Shown here in pieces: positions 23,282 to 35,408 of a stretch of DNA of 64,000 nt (within the stretch, counting starts at the first letter, position 1; the number at the start of each line of letters is the position of its first letter). The DNA is from Ottelia alismoides (taxonomy: Eukaryota > Streptophyta > Magnoliopsida > Alismatales > Hydrocharitaceae): assembly GCA_037367405.1 (NCBI GenBank), contig JAZKJV010003280.1, positions 124,001-188,000 on the forward strand, in the 5' to 3' direction. A program made the position numbers and the translations under genes. The notes under the pieces are model-generated. The model searched no databases. It had not been told where the DNA came from and saw nothing but the letters and a program-made list of their open reading frames with translations.

Positions 23282-23934
23282 TGATGGATCTCAAATTCAT
23301 CACTCTAAAAGTCATTCATTAAGCTTTAATCCCTAAAAATATTTAGCATTTCTTCATTTATTCTGCATAATTAGCATTCATGCTTGTTTTAATAAGAATG
23401 ACATTTTATCACTTATTTTCGCACAAAATAAGAAGCCAAAAATCCCAGCCAAAATTGACCTGTAAATAGCCTAATTTCCCTGATTTTTAATTAATTTATG
23501 CTAACTCCAAATGACCTGAAACCACCACCCCTGTGCACATATCACTCCGATTTGTTATGAATTTCGGAAGAAAGAGAAGTAAGGAAGGCTAAGATGTCAT
23601 TAATCCATAGTGACTGTCATTAAGACTAATTAAACATGATTAAATAAATTAATGACGATTGAAAGCCGCTAATGATCATTAGTAAACACTAATCAACAGT
23701 TAACAAAAGATAAGCGTAAGCCGCAAAAGTTAAATCGCGATTAGTGAAAGTTAATCACGATTAGTGTTAATTAAGCGTCATTAGCGAATCTAGAATCCTC
23801 TAGAATGTTATAACTTAGGCTCCAAGTTTGAGATAAGTTTTGGCTAAAACCATGGGCCAAAACCATGGGTCGCTAAACCATGGTTAAGGTCTAAACCATG
23901 GTTTTCTAACCATGGTTAGTGGTTTTCTGGGGCC

Positions 23935-23942
23935 TATAAATA
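23935..23942 (+). promoter_or_regulatory. TATA box of the inserted solo LTR
   Basis: TATAAATA preceded by GGCC and followed by GACCCCCC, a canonical plant TATA context about 380 bp into the LTR. Confidence 0.7.
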
Positions 23943-24200
23943 GACCCCCCCTACCCATTCATTCTCTACAACTTCCACTACCACCACCACCCCAAGGGCT
24001 AGGGTCGAGAGGTTGGGAGGAGGAGTGGGAGGCGAGGGAGGAGCGCTAGCGAAGCGCTGCCGGGAGAACGAGGAGAAGAAAGGTATGATCCTCTCTTAGT
24101 TGCTTCGTAAGCTAGGCTTTCAATTCATACTCTTGTTCTTCCAAGTTTTGTTTTTGATTCATATTTCTTTCCGATTCGTTTTCCTGTTGTGTTTCGAGGA

Positions 24201-24480
24201 GAAATCTGTGTAACACCCTACTTAGGTGCGGGCGGCTATGCACGTCAGTGACCCTGTGATTCGTCACACGTTCACTCATCTAAGACGCGTGGTGTCTACC
24301 GATTCTCCATCGTTTATGTTTCTATTCTTCGTATTATGCTTTTATAGTTATTTTGATGGAGAAATCTGTGTAATACCCTACTTAGGTGCGGGCGGCTGTG
24401 CACGTCAGTGACCCTGTGATTCGTCACGCGTTCACTCACCTAAGATGTGTGGTGTCTACCGGTTCTTCATCTCTTGTTGT
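24201..24480 (+). repeat. Tandem duplication, 160-bp period
   Basis: The block GAAATCTGTGTAA(C/T)ACCC through GGTGTCTACCG occurs at 24201 and again at 24361 with about 90 percent identity by eye. It lies downstream of the TATA box inside the solo LTR. Confidence 0.85.
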
Positions 24481-24557
24481 TGAGTATATTCTTTCAGTTT
24501 CATTGTTATTTTCCTCTCGATTGATTTTATAGAGGAAACTCTTTTCGTTTTTATTTA

Positions 24558-24692
24558 GAAATATGTCCCGATATAAGGGGAAACTCTGCTGAAATTTTCC
24601 GAGAAATATATCCCGATATAAGGGGAAACTCTGCCGAAATTTTCCGAGAAATATATCCCGATATAAGGGAAAACTATGCCGAAATTCTAAGA
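24558..24692 (+). repeat. Tandem repeat, three 45-bp units
   Basis: Units start at 24558, 24603 and 24648, each containing CCCGATATAAGGG and GCCGAAATT. It is followed by a GTTCTTCGC-type short repeat at about 24702-24775. Confidence 0.85.
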
Positions 24693-26976
24693 GAAAATAT
24701 GTTCTTGACGTTCTTCGTGTTCTTCGCGTTCTTCGCGTTCTTCGTTCATTCTTCGCGTTCTTAACATGTTCTTAGCGTTTTGATACGAAAAATGAAATTC
24801 GATCTTTTCAGGAGCCTTAAATTAGCCTTTTTAAAAACGAAACTCGATAAAGCCTTGCATACACGAGAGAGAGCTCGATTAGGTAACGAAATCCTTCCTT
24901 TTGCTGTTGGGTTTTCATACGAAATTATTGAAATTCTTGATTTTGTATTCTTTGCTACGAGGAACCCTAATTTTGGTTATTTTTGAAAAAGTCTGAAGAA
25001 TTGCTTTATGATTCCCACTAAAATAAGATTTACGCATCAAAATTGATGCGTTGGCTCTGAAAGTTAGGGTTTGGGAGTTAAAATAGGCATAAATAGGAGT
25101 ATATATATGGTTATGAATAATATATATGTGAGTCGATACTAAGTATTGCGGTTTAGGCAAATCAAAGACGTAACAAAAGAAATACATCATGTGAATTGGT
25201 GTGATTTGAGTTGGATCCCGAAAAGGATCTTGTGTCACGATAAGGATGACTGGGAGTAGTACATGCAACCTGTAGGTTGTCGGAAGGAACCCGTATTGGC
25301 ACTTCCCTACCTAGGTGGTACACGGTTGCCCTGTTATGATAAGTGCGCACAAATTGAATGTTTTGCAATGCGTGGTACCGGGAGCCAATATATTCGGGTT
25401 GGAACGACGGAAGATGTGGTCGTGCCATGTGGAGGCACGGATGGTTCAATAGCGGCTGGGTCACGATAACATATATTTAAAGCTGCTAGGTTATATGATT
25501 AAATGTTAGCCTGAGGTTTTAAGCAACCGAGTCCTCGAGGACGGTGTGCTCTTTTGTTTTTTCAGGCTGAGGGTTGAGACCCTGTTTAATAAAAGAAAAG
25601 GAAATTGTCAGGGTAGTATTGGAGGATTGGTTGAGGCGACGTGCGGCGGCATAAGCTTACCAAGATCAACACAATCTCCAATCCTGAAGCATCCACAGCT
25701 TCGGAGTCCAAGAATGGTGGGGTTCCCCTGTACTAATCCCTGATGTGGAATAGAAAGGAATAGGACTTAAGTTAATGAAAAGGAATGAAATTTTTGTGAT
25801 ATCAAGTTTTGAAAAATTACACAATTTGTTTGCTTTTCTCTTCTTCGTTACTTAGCATTCGCTAATTTTTTATCCTATGATTTATGGAAAACCCAACAGG
25901 TATCGGTGAGCAATCGCAAGGACTTTAAAATTCATCCGGCTTACATACTAGACATCCAGCCAGCCACAGTAGCTTTACTCTTTAAGGTAGTTAGTAATAT
26001 TTTGTGTATTTTCCTTTCAAGCTGATGTACATGTAAATGGTTATAGTGGGACAGTGTATCATCTGAACTATATTTTGTGAATGGAAAAGTGTTGAAATAC
26101 TTTCTTCCGAGTATTTTTATTTGCAGTATATTTCTGAATGTTAGTTGTGATTGCTGAATAAATTATTGCTGAGTAACCAGATCCGGATATGGGAGGATCC
26201 GACGACCCGGGAAACGGGGTCGCACAAGAATAAATGAAAAATACAAAAAATCACTAACTTAAATAAATGGACCAAAAACTCAAACCCTAATTCTAAGATT
26301 TCCGGACTAAAATCTCAATATCTCCCTCATTCAGTGTTTGATCTGATCCTACTCACTTTTGAACTAATATACATTCAATTATCTTCAAAACAAGACCAAG
26401 TTCAAGTGAATCGGAGCTCGTATGTAGAAGTTGGATTTTGGGCCTCTTTTGTACATTTTGTATTTTAGGGGTCAGAATGTACATAATTGACCCATTTTAT
26501 TTTATCTCTTTTTCATTTGTCTTCTTTGATAAAAGTTTTATTAAAATACGAAAAAACCAAATCCAAACTGAGCTTGAACTCAAAGAAACTAACTGAGTCC
26601 GAGTCTTCACTAACTATATGTATAAAAATTGTCTCATTCGTATTTTATTTTATTTCTTCTTTTTCTTACTTAATAAAAATCTAAAAAAAATATTAATATG
26701 TAAAGATTTATCTTTGATTTTATCATATTTTTTCGGATTTTTATCTGTTTTAAAAATGACAAAAAATATAAAAGCCAAAAATCAAGGTATTCTATGTACA
26801 TGGGATACCCCAAAAATATCACTTTTTACAAATCATTGATTTTGGTTTTGGTGTCTTCATGAAAGTTGTAGATCTCATCGAGCGATCAACTTTCGTAAAA
26901 AAAATTTGTTCGATCCAAGGTCATTTACTTTTTTTACGTATTTATCAATGTTTTTATCTTTCATTTTTTGTGGGGA

Positions 26977-27011
26977 TGACACGTGGCTGCTCCTGGAGCT
27001 GCCACGTGTCA
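26977..27011. promoter_or_regulatory. G-box palindrome in E2 3' LTR
   Basis: Counterpart of 14641-14675 with both CACGTG arms intact and two changes near the centre. Confidence 0.7.
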
Positions 27012-27412
27012 CCCATTTTTTGGGCTTTTAATTTCATTTTTATAAAAAAAAACTGCGCACGTGCGGAGCATGTGCCTCCTACGCACGTGCCGTACATGTG
27101 CTCCTCCACCCGCCCCCTTGTTGCCACGTGGACGCATCAGGGGCGTCTGATCTCGGTTGATCGGACGACCCCTATACGTCGTCTTCATACCACCATCCTT
27201 TCGCAATCGGGCGGTTGCGCCCCCAAATCTAGCCGTTGTCGCGATCCCCTCTGCCCGCGAATCTCGTCGTCCTCTACCGTTCCCCGTAATCTACGGTCGC
27301 CTTTCCTTCCATGGCCAGCGCATCCTCATCCAATCTCGTCAACCTCGATTTCATCTCTTCGTCGATCAATCCCAAATCACCCTTTCCATCTCCGGTCGCC
27401 CACCCCCTCTTC

Positions 27413-27420
27413 TATTTAAG
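27413..27420 (+). promoter_or_regulatory. TATA-like box of E2 3' LTR
   Basis: TATTTAAG in the same context as 15078-15085, about 402 bp after the G-box palindrome. Confidence 0.55.
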
Positions 27421-29346
27421 CACCGCCACCGCACCTCTCGTTCTCCATCTGCCGATTTGCTCCTTAAACGACCATCGGGGTGACAGCCATGCATATTCTT
27501 GGCGAGATCCGAGGCCCTAATCCTCGTTGCAGCCGCCTCATCTAAGGCCTCTGCTTTTCTCCGGTGTTCTTCGACCGTCGAGCCAACGCTACCCGTAGAT
27601 CATCGTCACTTGTTTTCTCCAGCAACCAAGACACCGCCTCCTCCTCCATCCTCTCTGCTCTCCGAGGTCGACAGGAGGATCCACAACCTACCGACAACAT
27701 CGGAGCTCGGCTCCTCCGCATCAACTCCATCCACAGATACCCCCCTTCGATATCAATCACCAATAGGAGCCCACACCTTCATCCTCACCTCTACGCACGT
27801 CAACGCCAATGGTTTTTCACCGATAACGCTACTTCTGCAGCTTCACTGGACACACTAGCCAGGAGCTCTTCGCCCCTCCACCGTGTCTTCTCCGACCGCA
27901 GCTCCAGCCCCAGACATCTTCCGCTTCTTCGCCACCTCTTGGCCGGAGCCAGGAGTCACCTCCCTCGACCACACCTCGGCGAGCTCCGGCATGATCCTCC
28001 AGCACCTCCAACGGCTAGCAGTCACACTTCTCTACCACCATCGACCACCGCAGGAGGTGGAGCCGCTCCACCGACTTCTCCTATCTCAGCCACGACTGCA
28101 GCACCACCTCCCCTTAGTCGCAGCTCTGTCAGGAAGCGGCACCCCTTCCAGCTGCTCCACCTCGAAGCTGGGCTCGAGTCTCGAGGTCCTCCCACGTGCA
28201 TGACACGTGAGGAGGAAACAACCTCCAACCATCCCAGGGGCACGTGCATCGCACGTGGCCTGCTGGGAAAATTACAGTGGGAACCCCCTCTTTTCTGCCA
28301 ATCACCAACAAGACCCTTCCACCAGTGGACACGTGTCTCGCACATGGAAATACCCCTAGGGGTATAGGTATTTACACATCCATCCTTCTATGCTTATTTT
28401 TAATAATTATAATTGCAGTAATACCCTTGTGTTCCTCCTTTATTTTTGAACCTTTACATTGCATATTTTTATTATTCAAAAATAAAATGATGTTCTTCAA
28501 TTAATTCTCTACAGTATGGTATATGTTTGACATCTTTGTGATATGTGGTTAACTAATAATTAATTATTCTATTGAAATTTATATATTTTTCCCATTCTGT
28601 GCTTGAAAATTTATAACTAATTAACCATTGCTCAGAAAATTATCGAAACTTCGTGGATTGTAGAATTAGCCGTTTGCAACATCATGCCCAAAAATAATTG
28701 CATTTGTATGCATGGTTTCCCTTGTAAAAATCATTTTACATATTTCAATCTTTAATTTTTAGTAGGTACTAAATTTAGTATTTTTGAGGATTAGGATTTC
28801 TCTGAGATCGATCACCTAGTGGTAGATCTTGGTTAATTTTATCCTTTGAAAATAATTAGGTTTAATATTTATTATAATTAATTATTGAAATTCACTTTTT
28901 TGCATTCACAAATTCATAAAATATTTATCTTGCATCTAAAAATTCTAAAAAAAAATTATAGTGCATTCATTTCGTCATAATTGTCATCTTGGCTAAGTTT
29001 CATATTTTTCAGACATTGTTTGATTGATATTCACTTTTTAGTCCTTGAAATTGGCCTAATTTGCATTTTGCACCTCAAAGTTGCATAAAAAATACAAAAA
29101 AAGATCGCTTCGAAAATCGTGCACGAAATTTGATAGAAAAAATTCTAGATTGTTCCTTTGCCTCCTTGAGTTCGACCTTGGGACTTGCCCAAGAAAAATA
29201 AACATAAAACCGCATTGATTAAAATTGACTAAATTTCTTGTGGTTATTTCTTGACCGATTCCGATCGCCAGCCTACACCGAAACAAAATCTTAATTAAAT
29301 GAATGATAATTCAAGCAAATTAACTAGGGATTTTCACGACCAGTCA

Positions 29347-30180
29347 CGGTACAATGCACACCTCACATACATACACATTGCAAACCCTATATTCACTAAT
29401 TCACACGGTGAAGACCGTAAGAGTTCGGTCTTTTATTTTTTCAATTAATTTCGGTGATCAATCAGTTGTTTAACAAGCTCACATGTGTATTCTCCTAAGG
29501 TAGTTCATGTTTAAGCTGACGGTGCACACCAACCTAAACAAGACTACTTCTGCTAATGTCTGAGGCAGTGCTTGCAACAAGTAACAGGACCTGAGATTTA
29601 GTCCAAGCACTTAGGGTATGGTCTCTATTCCTTTTATGTATGTGCCTTGCTTTGTCTGGAGAATACCTGTAAACAATAAGGGGTTTGCTCTCCCAATATA
29701 AACTTAAGTCTAGGTTTTTTTATTTGTGTCAAGTTTTTCTTATTTTTTATTTGTATTGTTTTTACTTTTTGGATATTTTCAACAATATCTAATGGGATGT
29801 TGGTTCTTTTTATTTTTCAAAAATGTGTCTCACGGAGGAAGAATCATAGAATGCAGCGAAAAACGATGATGCTTGCAGAGATAGAAAGCATACCTGATGC
29901 CAGCAGTCTACATGCAAGTGATCCATACAGAAATTTAAAACCTAAACTAATGCATTCTTAAGCGATGAAAACAGAGTCCTAAACCAGCAGTTCTAGCGTA
30001 AGAATGAATTAATTTTTCAAATATGTGAATTAAGCCTAAGTAGGATTAAGGAGATTGGTTTTACTTTAGACATCTAATCAAGCAATCATTCAATCCTAAG
30101 ATCCCACAAAATCGCATGAAATAAAGAAAATTGATAGAAAACCAAAACCTTCAGTGAGGTCCCCCAAGTGTTGAAAGCAA
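29347..30180. other. E1 leader resumes, then unassigned AT-rich DNA
   Basis: CGGTA at 29347-29351 is the right target duplication of E2. What follows should be E1 leader upstream of gag, but no tRNA primer site or LTR end for E1 can be recognised. From about 29820 the sequence changes character; no gene is supported. Confidence 0.5.
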
Positions 30181-31220
30181 TACAGATAAATGACCATATC
30201 GTATTTACTTAGAATAATATAGCTTGAAATATATTAAATCAGATAAACACAATTACAGTTGAAAGCAATACAGATATATATAAAGTTTTGTCATTAATAG
30301 AAAGGGAGAGATTGTTAATGGCTTAGATTTTACAAATGACCATATCGTATATTTGTTTTGTAGCTTGGCTAACTTTTCTGGAAGAAGTTCTTTGTTAAAA
30401 GTGTAGAAAAATTAAAAGTAGACTCAAAGCCTAAAAGTGATTCTAAATTAGACTCAAAGCCTAAAAGTGATTCTAAAAGATCCAGCTGGAAGGTTCAAGA
30501 TGTAGATCAGCTGATGAAAAGAATCCAAGAAAGACTCAATTCCTGAAAGTAAAAAGTGAGAGAAAAAGGAGGAGAAATGGCTCTTTAAGATAGGAGGAGA
30601 TAAATCTTTTGATAATGACAAAAAGGGGGAGAGAGTTCCTGAAAGTAAAAAGTACTAAAGTTTACTGTAGAGAAAATAAAAGCAAAAACAAAGGGGAGTT
30701 AATACATGGAATAATATAGTTAGGAATATATTAAATCAAATAAAAATAATTATAGCTGAAGGCTTTACAAACAAATATAAAGTTTTGTACTTGGTTAACT
30801 TTTCAGGTAGAAGCACACATAAGCTCTTTGTTGAAAGTGTAGAAAAGCTAGAAGTATACTCAAAACCTAAAAGTGATTCTAAAAGATTCTGCTGGAAGGT
30901 TCAAGATACGAAATCAGATTGATGAAAGAATCAAAGAAAGACTCAATTCTAAAGACAGAAGACCTTGTTGTATATTTGTTTTGTAGCTTGTCTAACTATC
31001 TGGTAGATGCTCATAGAATCTCTTTGTTGAAAAGTGTAGAAAAGCTAGAAGCTGACTCAAAGTCTAAAAGTGATTCTAAAAGATTTAACAAGAAGTTTAA
31101 GATATAGAATCAGATTGATGAAATAATCAAAGAAATGATCAATTCCAAAAGCTCATGTTTTGAAGACTTTGGATGCTGATGTAACATTATTTCCAAAGAA
31201 AGTGTTCTAAATGGAGAAAT

Positions 31221-31345
31221 TGCATTAGTCTTTGTAAACACAGAAGATCAACTTTCTGATATGTTAACCAAGCCCTTAAATCTTGATAGATTTTTCTATC
31301 TCATAAGACACTTAGGATTTTGCAAACCTAGTGACATCTCATGAA
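31221..31345 (+). pseudogene. Copia RNase H C-terminal fragment, copy 1
   Basis: The frame reads NTEDQLSDMLTKPLNLDRF then RHLGFCKPS, matching the conserved end of copia polyproteins (family pattern STxDQxADxFTKPL). It has no upstream RNase H or reverse transcriptase attached; LTR-like sequence precedes it directly. Confidence 0.8.
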
Positions 31346-31871
31346 ACTACCCTTTTCAGCAAGCTAAGTAAATGTTTCATTTCAGATAAAAAGGGAGATA
31401 AAAAAGAGGATAAAGGGTTCTTTAAGATAAGAGGAGATAAATCTTTTTGATAATGAGAAAAGAGGGAGAGATACATAGTTTGAATTATATTAAATAACAT
31501 AAGAACAATTATAGTTGAAAGCATTACAAACGAATATAAAGTTTAGTAATTAATAAAAAGGAAGAGAACATTAGTGTCGTAGATTTTACTAATGATGTTG
31601 TTGTATATTTGTTTTGTACTTGGCTAAATTTTCAAGTAGAAGCTCATAGAAGCTCTTTGTTGAAAAGTGTAGAAAAGCTAAAAGTTGACCCAAAGCTTAA
31701 AAGTGATTCTAAAAGATTTATCTTGAAGGTTCAAGATACGTAATCAGATTGATGAAAGAATCAAAGTAAGACTCAAATCCAAAATCTCAAGTTTTGAAGA
31801 CTTTGGATTCTATGGTGACATCACATACTAAGCGATTGTGTTCTAAATGAAGGAATTGCATTAGACTTTCT

Positions 31872-31965
31872 AAACACAGAAGATCAACTTGTTGATATAT
31901 TTACCAAGCTCTTAAACCTTGATAGATTTGTCTATCTCATATGACACTTAGGTTTATGACAACCT
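31872..31965 (+). pseudogene. Copia RNase H C-terminal fragment, copy 2
   Basis: Second copy of the same end, reading NTEDQLVDIFTKLLNLDRF followed by a stop. It lies about 650 bp downstream of copy 1 in the same orientation, with the same purine-rich tract after it. Confidence 0.78.
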
Positions 31966-32510
31966 AGTCCCATATCCTAAACTTCCCTTTGAAACAATCT
32001 AAGTAAACCTTTGGTTTCATATCAAAGGGAGCGAAAAAGGAGGAGAAATAATTCTTTAATATAGGAGGAGATAAATCTTTTTGATAATGACAAAAAGGGG
32101 GAGAGAATTCCTAAAAGTAAAAAGTACTAAAGTTTATTGTAGAGAATTTAAAAGCAAAAACAAAGGGGAATTAATATATGGAATAATCTAGTTTGAAGTA
32201 TATTAAATCTGGTAATAACAATTATAGTTGAAAGCATTACAAACAAATATATTTTGTCATGAACACAAAGGAGGAGATTGTTAGTAACTTAGATTTTACT
32301 AATGGCCTTGTTGTATATTTGTTTTGTAGCTTGGCTGACTTTTCAGGTAGAAGCTCGTAGAAGCATTTTGTTGTAGAGTGTAAAAACCTATAAGATGACT
32401 CAAAGCCTAAAAGTGTATCTAAAAGGTCCAGTTGGAAGGTTCAAGATACATATCATATTGATGCAAGAATTAAAGAAAAAATTATGCCCATTTTGAAGAC
32501 TTTGGATGCT

Positions 32511-35408
32511 TGATGAATGTCCATTTCATCACCTTTATTCGATCATTTTGGCTTAGAAACCCTAGCTAAATACTTGTAAATAGCATTAATTACAAAATAG
32601 CATTCATTATTTATTCTATTTATTGTATATAAGTAAATGTATTTAATGCCGACATTATAGAATAAAGGAAAGAAAAGAAAAAGAAATAAAATACCAAAGG
32701 TATTTTATTACCCTAAAACCTGAGACCAAGGCATCAAGATGACAGGGTCAACAAGGAATAAAGTAGTGAGAGATAAGGGTCAAATATACAATAAAATCCT
32801 AATTGATAGCCTTTAAAATTGCATTTTTGGGACCTATCATATTCTTTATCATTTATACCTCAAATGAATAAACTTTGTACATGAATTTGTAGATAAAAAT
32901 GCAAAAAATAAATATAATTGATTTCATCCAAAAAAATATGCAGTATTCATTCTGCACTCTGAATAAGAATCCAAAATCCAAACTTTATAGACCCATAACT
33001 TCTCCATAAAAACTCAAAATTCATCAAAATCATCTTTAATTGTATATAACTTTTAACTAGATATTTAACGAAATTAGTTCTATTTAATTTAAAGTTAAGA
33101 TACAAAAGCTAGGATTTGGACCCTTATTGTACAATATACATAAATAAAATATCCATTTTATTTATTATTTATATTCTTCATCATTATATGTTTTCATAAT
33201 TTTGTAAATATTACTTATAATATATGTACATATTTATAATAGAATAAAACCAATAAAAATACATTAAAAAATAGTATACAAAAATACATAGATGAATATA
33301 CTATACTTATACCTATACAATAAGTATACATATTTATTTAAGTGTACAAATTACATCAAAAAAATGCAATAAAAATATAATTGTGTATATTTAAATAAGT
33401 TATAAATTTATAAATTAAGTATATAAAATAATAAAATCTAAAAAATAAAAAATAAGATAGCTATATATGTAAATATACCTATAACTATACTTATAAATAC
33501 TAACTCATAACAAATAACTCCATAAAGATAAATAAAAATAATAATTAAATACAACATAAAATAACAAATATTTTTTATTTATACCTAAACTTAATTAATT
33601 CATTATCTTTTTATTATCGATTTTACCAATAATTTTTCCCCGGGAATTTTTTGGTTGGTTCACGTAGACCAAACAAAAACAAACCCTAGTTGACCTAGGT
33701 AAACTCCCTTACCTCCAGCCGCCTTGTGTGTCAGACATCATTCAAGCCGTCTTCTCCCAATTTCCCCTTTCGATCAATTGATTTTCTCTTCTTGATTCCT
33801 CCATGAAAAATCTTACGTGATCTACCCCCAATCACGTCGGTGCCTTTTTCAAGGTCAAAGACTCATTGATTCATGCAAAAACTCTAATCGAAATAGCCCT
33901 CCTAGCCATGTCTATAAATAACTCCCTCCTTCTTCCTTCCAGATTTTGATCCCTGTAACCCAATCATTGTGCGTGAGTGAGTTCCTAGTGACAACATGAG
34001 CACCTCTGAGGTTTCGGCGAGGAGAAAGGAGGAGAAGAGGTTGTCCACCACCGCTGAGACAACATCTCCGGTGTGGTCCCTGCTACCTGGACTTCTAGGT
34101 CCGAGCTTCTTATTATTTACGTTTCCTAGGCATCTTTAATCTTAGTTAGTGTAGTTTTGTCATTCCTTTCATCATTAGATTAGTAGATTAGCTTAAATTT
34201 AGAAATTGAAGATCAATGGAGCTCTTTGCTCCGGCCTTGTTTCACCGTGACCCCACCGAAGTCCGTCCTACCTTCCATTCCCATCTTCTTCCCTATCGCC
34301 TACTCCATCATTTCCATGCCTTGATCCAACCTAATCCATCCAATATCAACGAATCGAAGCTTCTTTGTTCTCCCCCACTTCTATGCAGAACAACTTCATT
34401 TTGGATCGAGGTGATCCTCCTCGAGCCCCTGAGTCTCTCCTTTGGCACTTTCGACATGCCAGAGACCCCTGAAGGGTTGATTCTGGAGCTGAAGGATGTT
34501 CCCAGGCACCCGACTCTTGGATGAGCTCTGGACCCCTTCCCAATGGGGCCCGGACCTTCTAGCTGGTGCCATTCGACGTGGGAGACTCCCAGGAAGACGT
34601 TGGACCTCTTAACATAGAGAAGAAAGGTCAGAGCGAGGACATATGCTTGATCGAAGGGAGGATGGGGAAGTGTTCTTCCATGTTTTGCCTCTGACCCTCG
34701 ACTTTATCAGATCTAATATGCGGCCCACATCTAATCTAGGACATTGATTCCAAGTGAATCATTGCCTCACCTCCGTTGTCAGATGCCCTTAAGTGTGCCT
34801 ACGTGGCACACTTCTAGTGCTAGATCGCACTTCTATAGTGGTAAACTTCACATATGCCCTCCCCATTTTTTGTATATTTTGTTTAATATTTAAATTTTAA
34901 TTTAAAGTGTAAATAATAGTGGTTAAATTACATGGAACTCCTCACATTTTTGTGTATTCGCATGTATATTCATGCCAACTCACCTCATGTCGCCCCCATG
35001 TGAGGTGTGTATTTTGCTATTGTATCCTCGCGGATTTAGTATTTATAATTAGTCAAAAACAATTGTACATTACATGTTAAATTTTCTGGATAAATTGCAC
35101 GAAGGACCTTGGATGTTTTATATATTGCAAATAGACCCCTACCATGTTTTTTTAATATAAATATGCATGGTAAATTTGCCCCTTAACCCCTAGAGTTTAT
35201 TAGGATTCTGAAATGCACGAAAAATTTTGAATATTTGCAAAAAAAGGTCCATTCCAGTATTTTATTTTTATACACGTTTCTCTATTTTTTATAAATATCA
35301 TTCGTACTCCAAAATTTGGCAAAAATAAGAGAATGTACATGGATGCTTGATTTACCACGCTATATTTTTTCTTGCATTTTACGCACATTTCTTTTTTATT
35401 AAAAAAGA
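32511..35408 (+). repeat. Long LTR A (right end unresolved)
   Basis: Starts TGATGAATG with a terminal hairpin closing at CATTTCATCA. It has the same layout as LTRs B, C and D: about 1.1 kb AT-rich, a TTGACC motif, a TATA box 210 bp later, a GC-rich leader, and then modules of the type AAATTGCA...GGACC around 34850-35240. It is inserted in the copia array after TTTGGATGCT. A matching duplication (ATGCT) and a CA end were not found to the right, so it is truncated or extends past the foldback repeat at 35409. Confidence 0.7.
33690..33920 (+). promoter_or_regulatory. Promoter region of LTR A: TTGACC motif and TATA box
   Basis: TTGACCTAGGTAAA at 33690-33703 is a decayed form of the inverted TTGACC/GGTCAA pair seen in LTRs B, C and D. 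TATAAATA at 33913-33920 is the probable TATA box. TTGAC is the core of the plant W-box bound by WRKY factors. Confidence 0.6.

Larger units (their letters stand above)
23553..26226 (+). mobile_element. Probable gypsy solo LTR inserted in E2 3' LTR
   Basis: A 2.67 kb block interrupts the LTR between ATATCACT and GAATAAATG, which are adjacent (with a few A's) in the 5' LTR. It starts TGTTATGAATTTCGG and ends GGGGTCGCACA, with TG...CA ends, one clear TATA box at 23935 and no coding sequence for gag or pol. The composition and end motifs resemble LTRs of Tekay/Del-type chromoviruses. No clean 5-bp target duplication is visible (CGATT on the left, AGAAT on the right), so the left boundary is uncertain. 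It contains two tandem-repeat arrays and a cluster of CCATGG sites near 23850-23920. Confidence 0.65.
13625..29346 (+). mobile_element. E2: complete long-LTR retrotransposon lacking reverse transcriptase
   Basis: Two LTRs begin TGATGAATCTC and TGATGGATCTC and end ACCCGTCA and ACCAGTCA. The element is flanked by the 5-bp duplication CGGTA on both sides. A decayed tRNA-Asp primer site follows the first LTR, and a polypurine tract precedes the second. The internal 6.3 kb holds remnants resembling gag-linker and protease but no reverse transcriptase, RNase H or integrase in any frame I read. It is therefore a non-autonomous element of the large-retrotransposon-derivative (LARD-like) kind, probably mobilised by an Athila/Tat partner. 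It sits in the leader of E1, and its 3' LTR carries a later insertion. Confidence 0.9.
23282..29346 (+). repeat. E2 3' LTR (interrupted; 3385 bp equivalent plus insertion)
   Basis: Aligns along its length with 13625-17009, except for a block at about 23547-26226 absent from the 5' LTR. The outer ends agree (TGATGGATC... and ...CCAGTCA). The last 35 bases before the end have diverged from the 5' LTR more than the rest. Confidence 0.92.
30181..32510 (+). repeat. Scrambled tandem array of copia 3' ends
   Basis: The phrase GTATATTTGTTTTGTA(G)CTTG with its downstream block (TCTTTGTTGAAAAGTGTAG) recurs five times, near 30348, 30787, 30967, 31603 and 32310. Between some copies lie a purine-rich tract (AAAAAGGGGGAGAGA), a TGTTAGTAAC-type LTR start, and a fragment of copia RNase H. 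The units are of unequal length (about 180-710 bp). This looks like repeated pieces of the RNase H end, polypurine tract and LTR start of one copia family, probably made by unequal exchange or repeated template switching. Confidence 0.75.

Noticed and set aside
24558..24692. CRISPR-like spaced repeats
   Set aside because: The units are contiguous 45-bp tandem repeats without unique spacers, in plant DNA.
27499..28367. Long open frames (up to 267 residues) in the GC-rich part of the E2 LTRs
   Set aside because: They overlap one another on both strands, have Pro/Ser/Arg-rich composition expected from GC-rich DNA, and the 5' LTR has frameshifts at the same places. No domain is recognisable.
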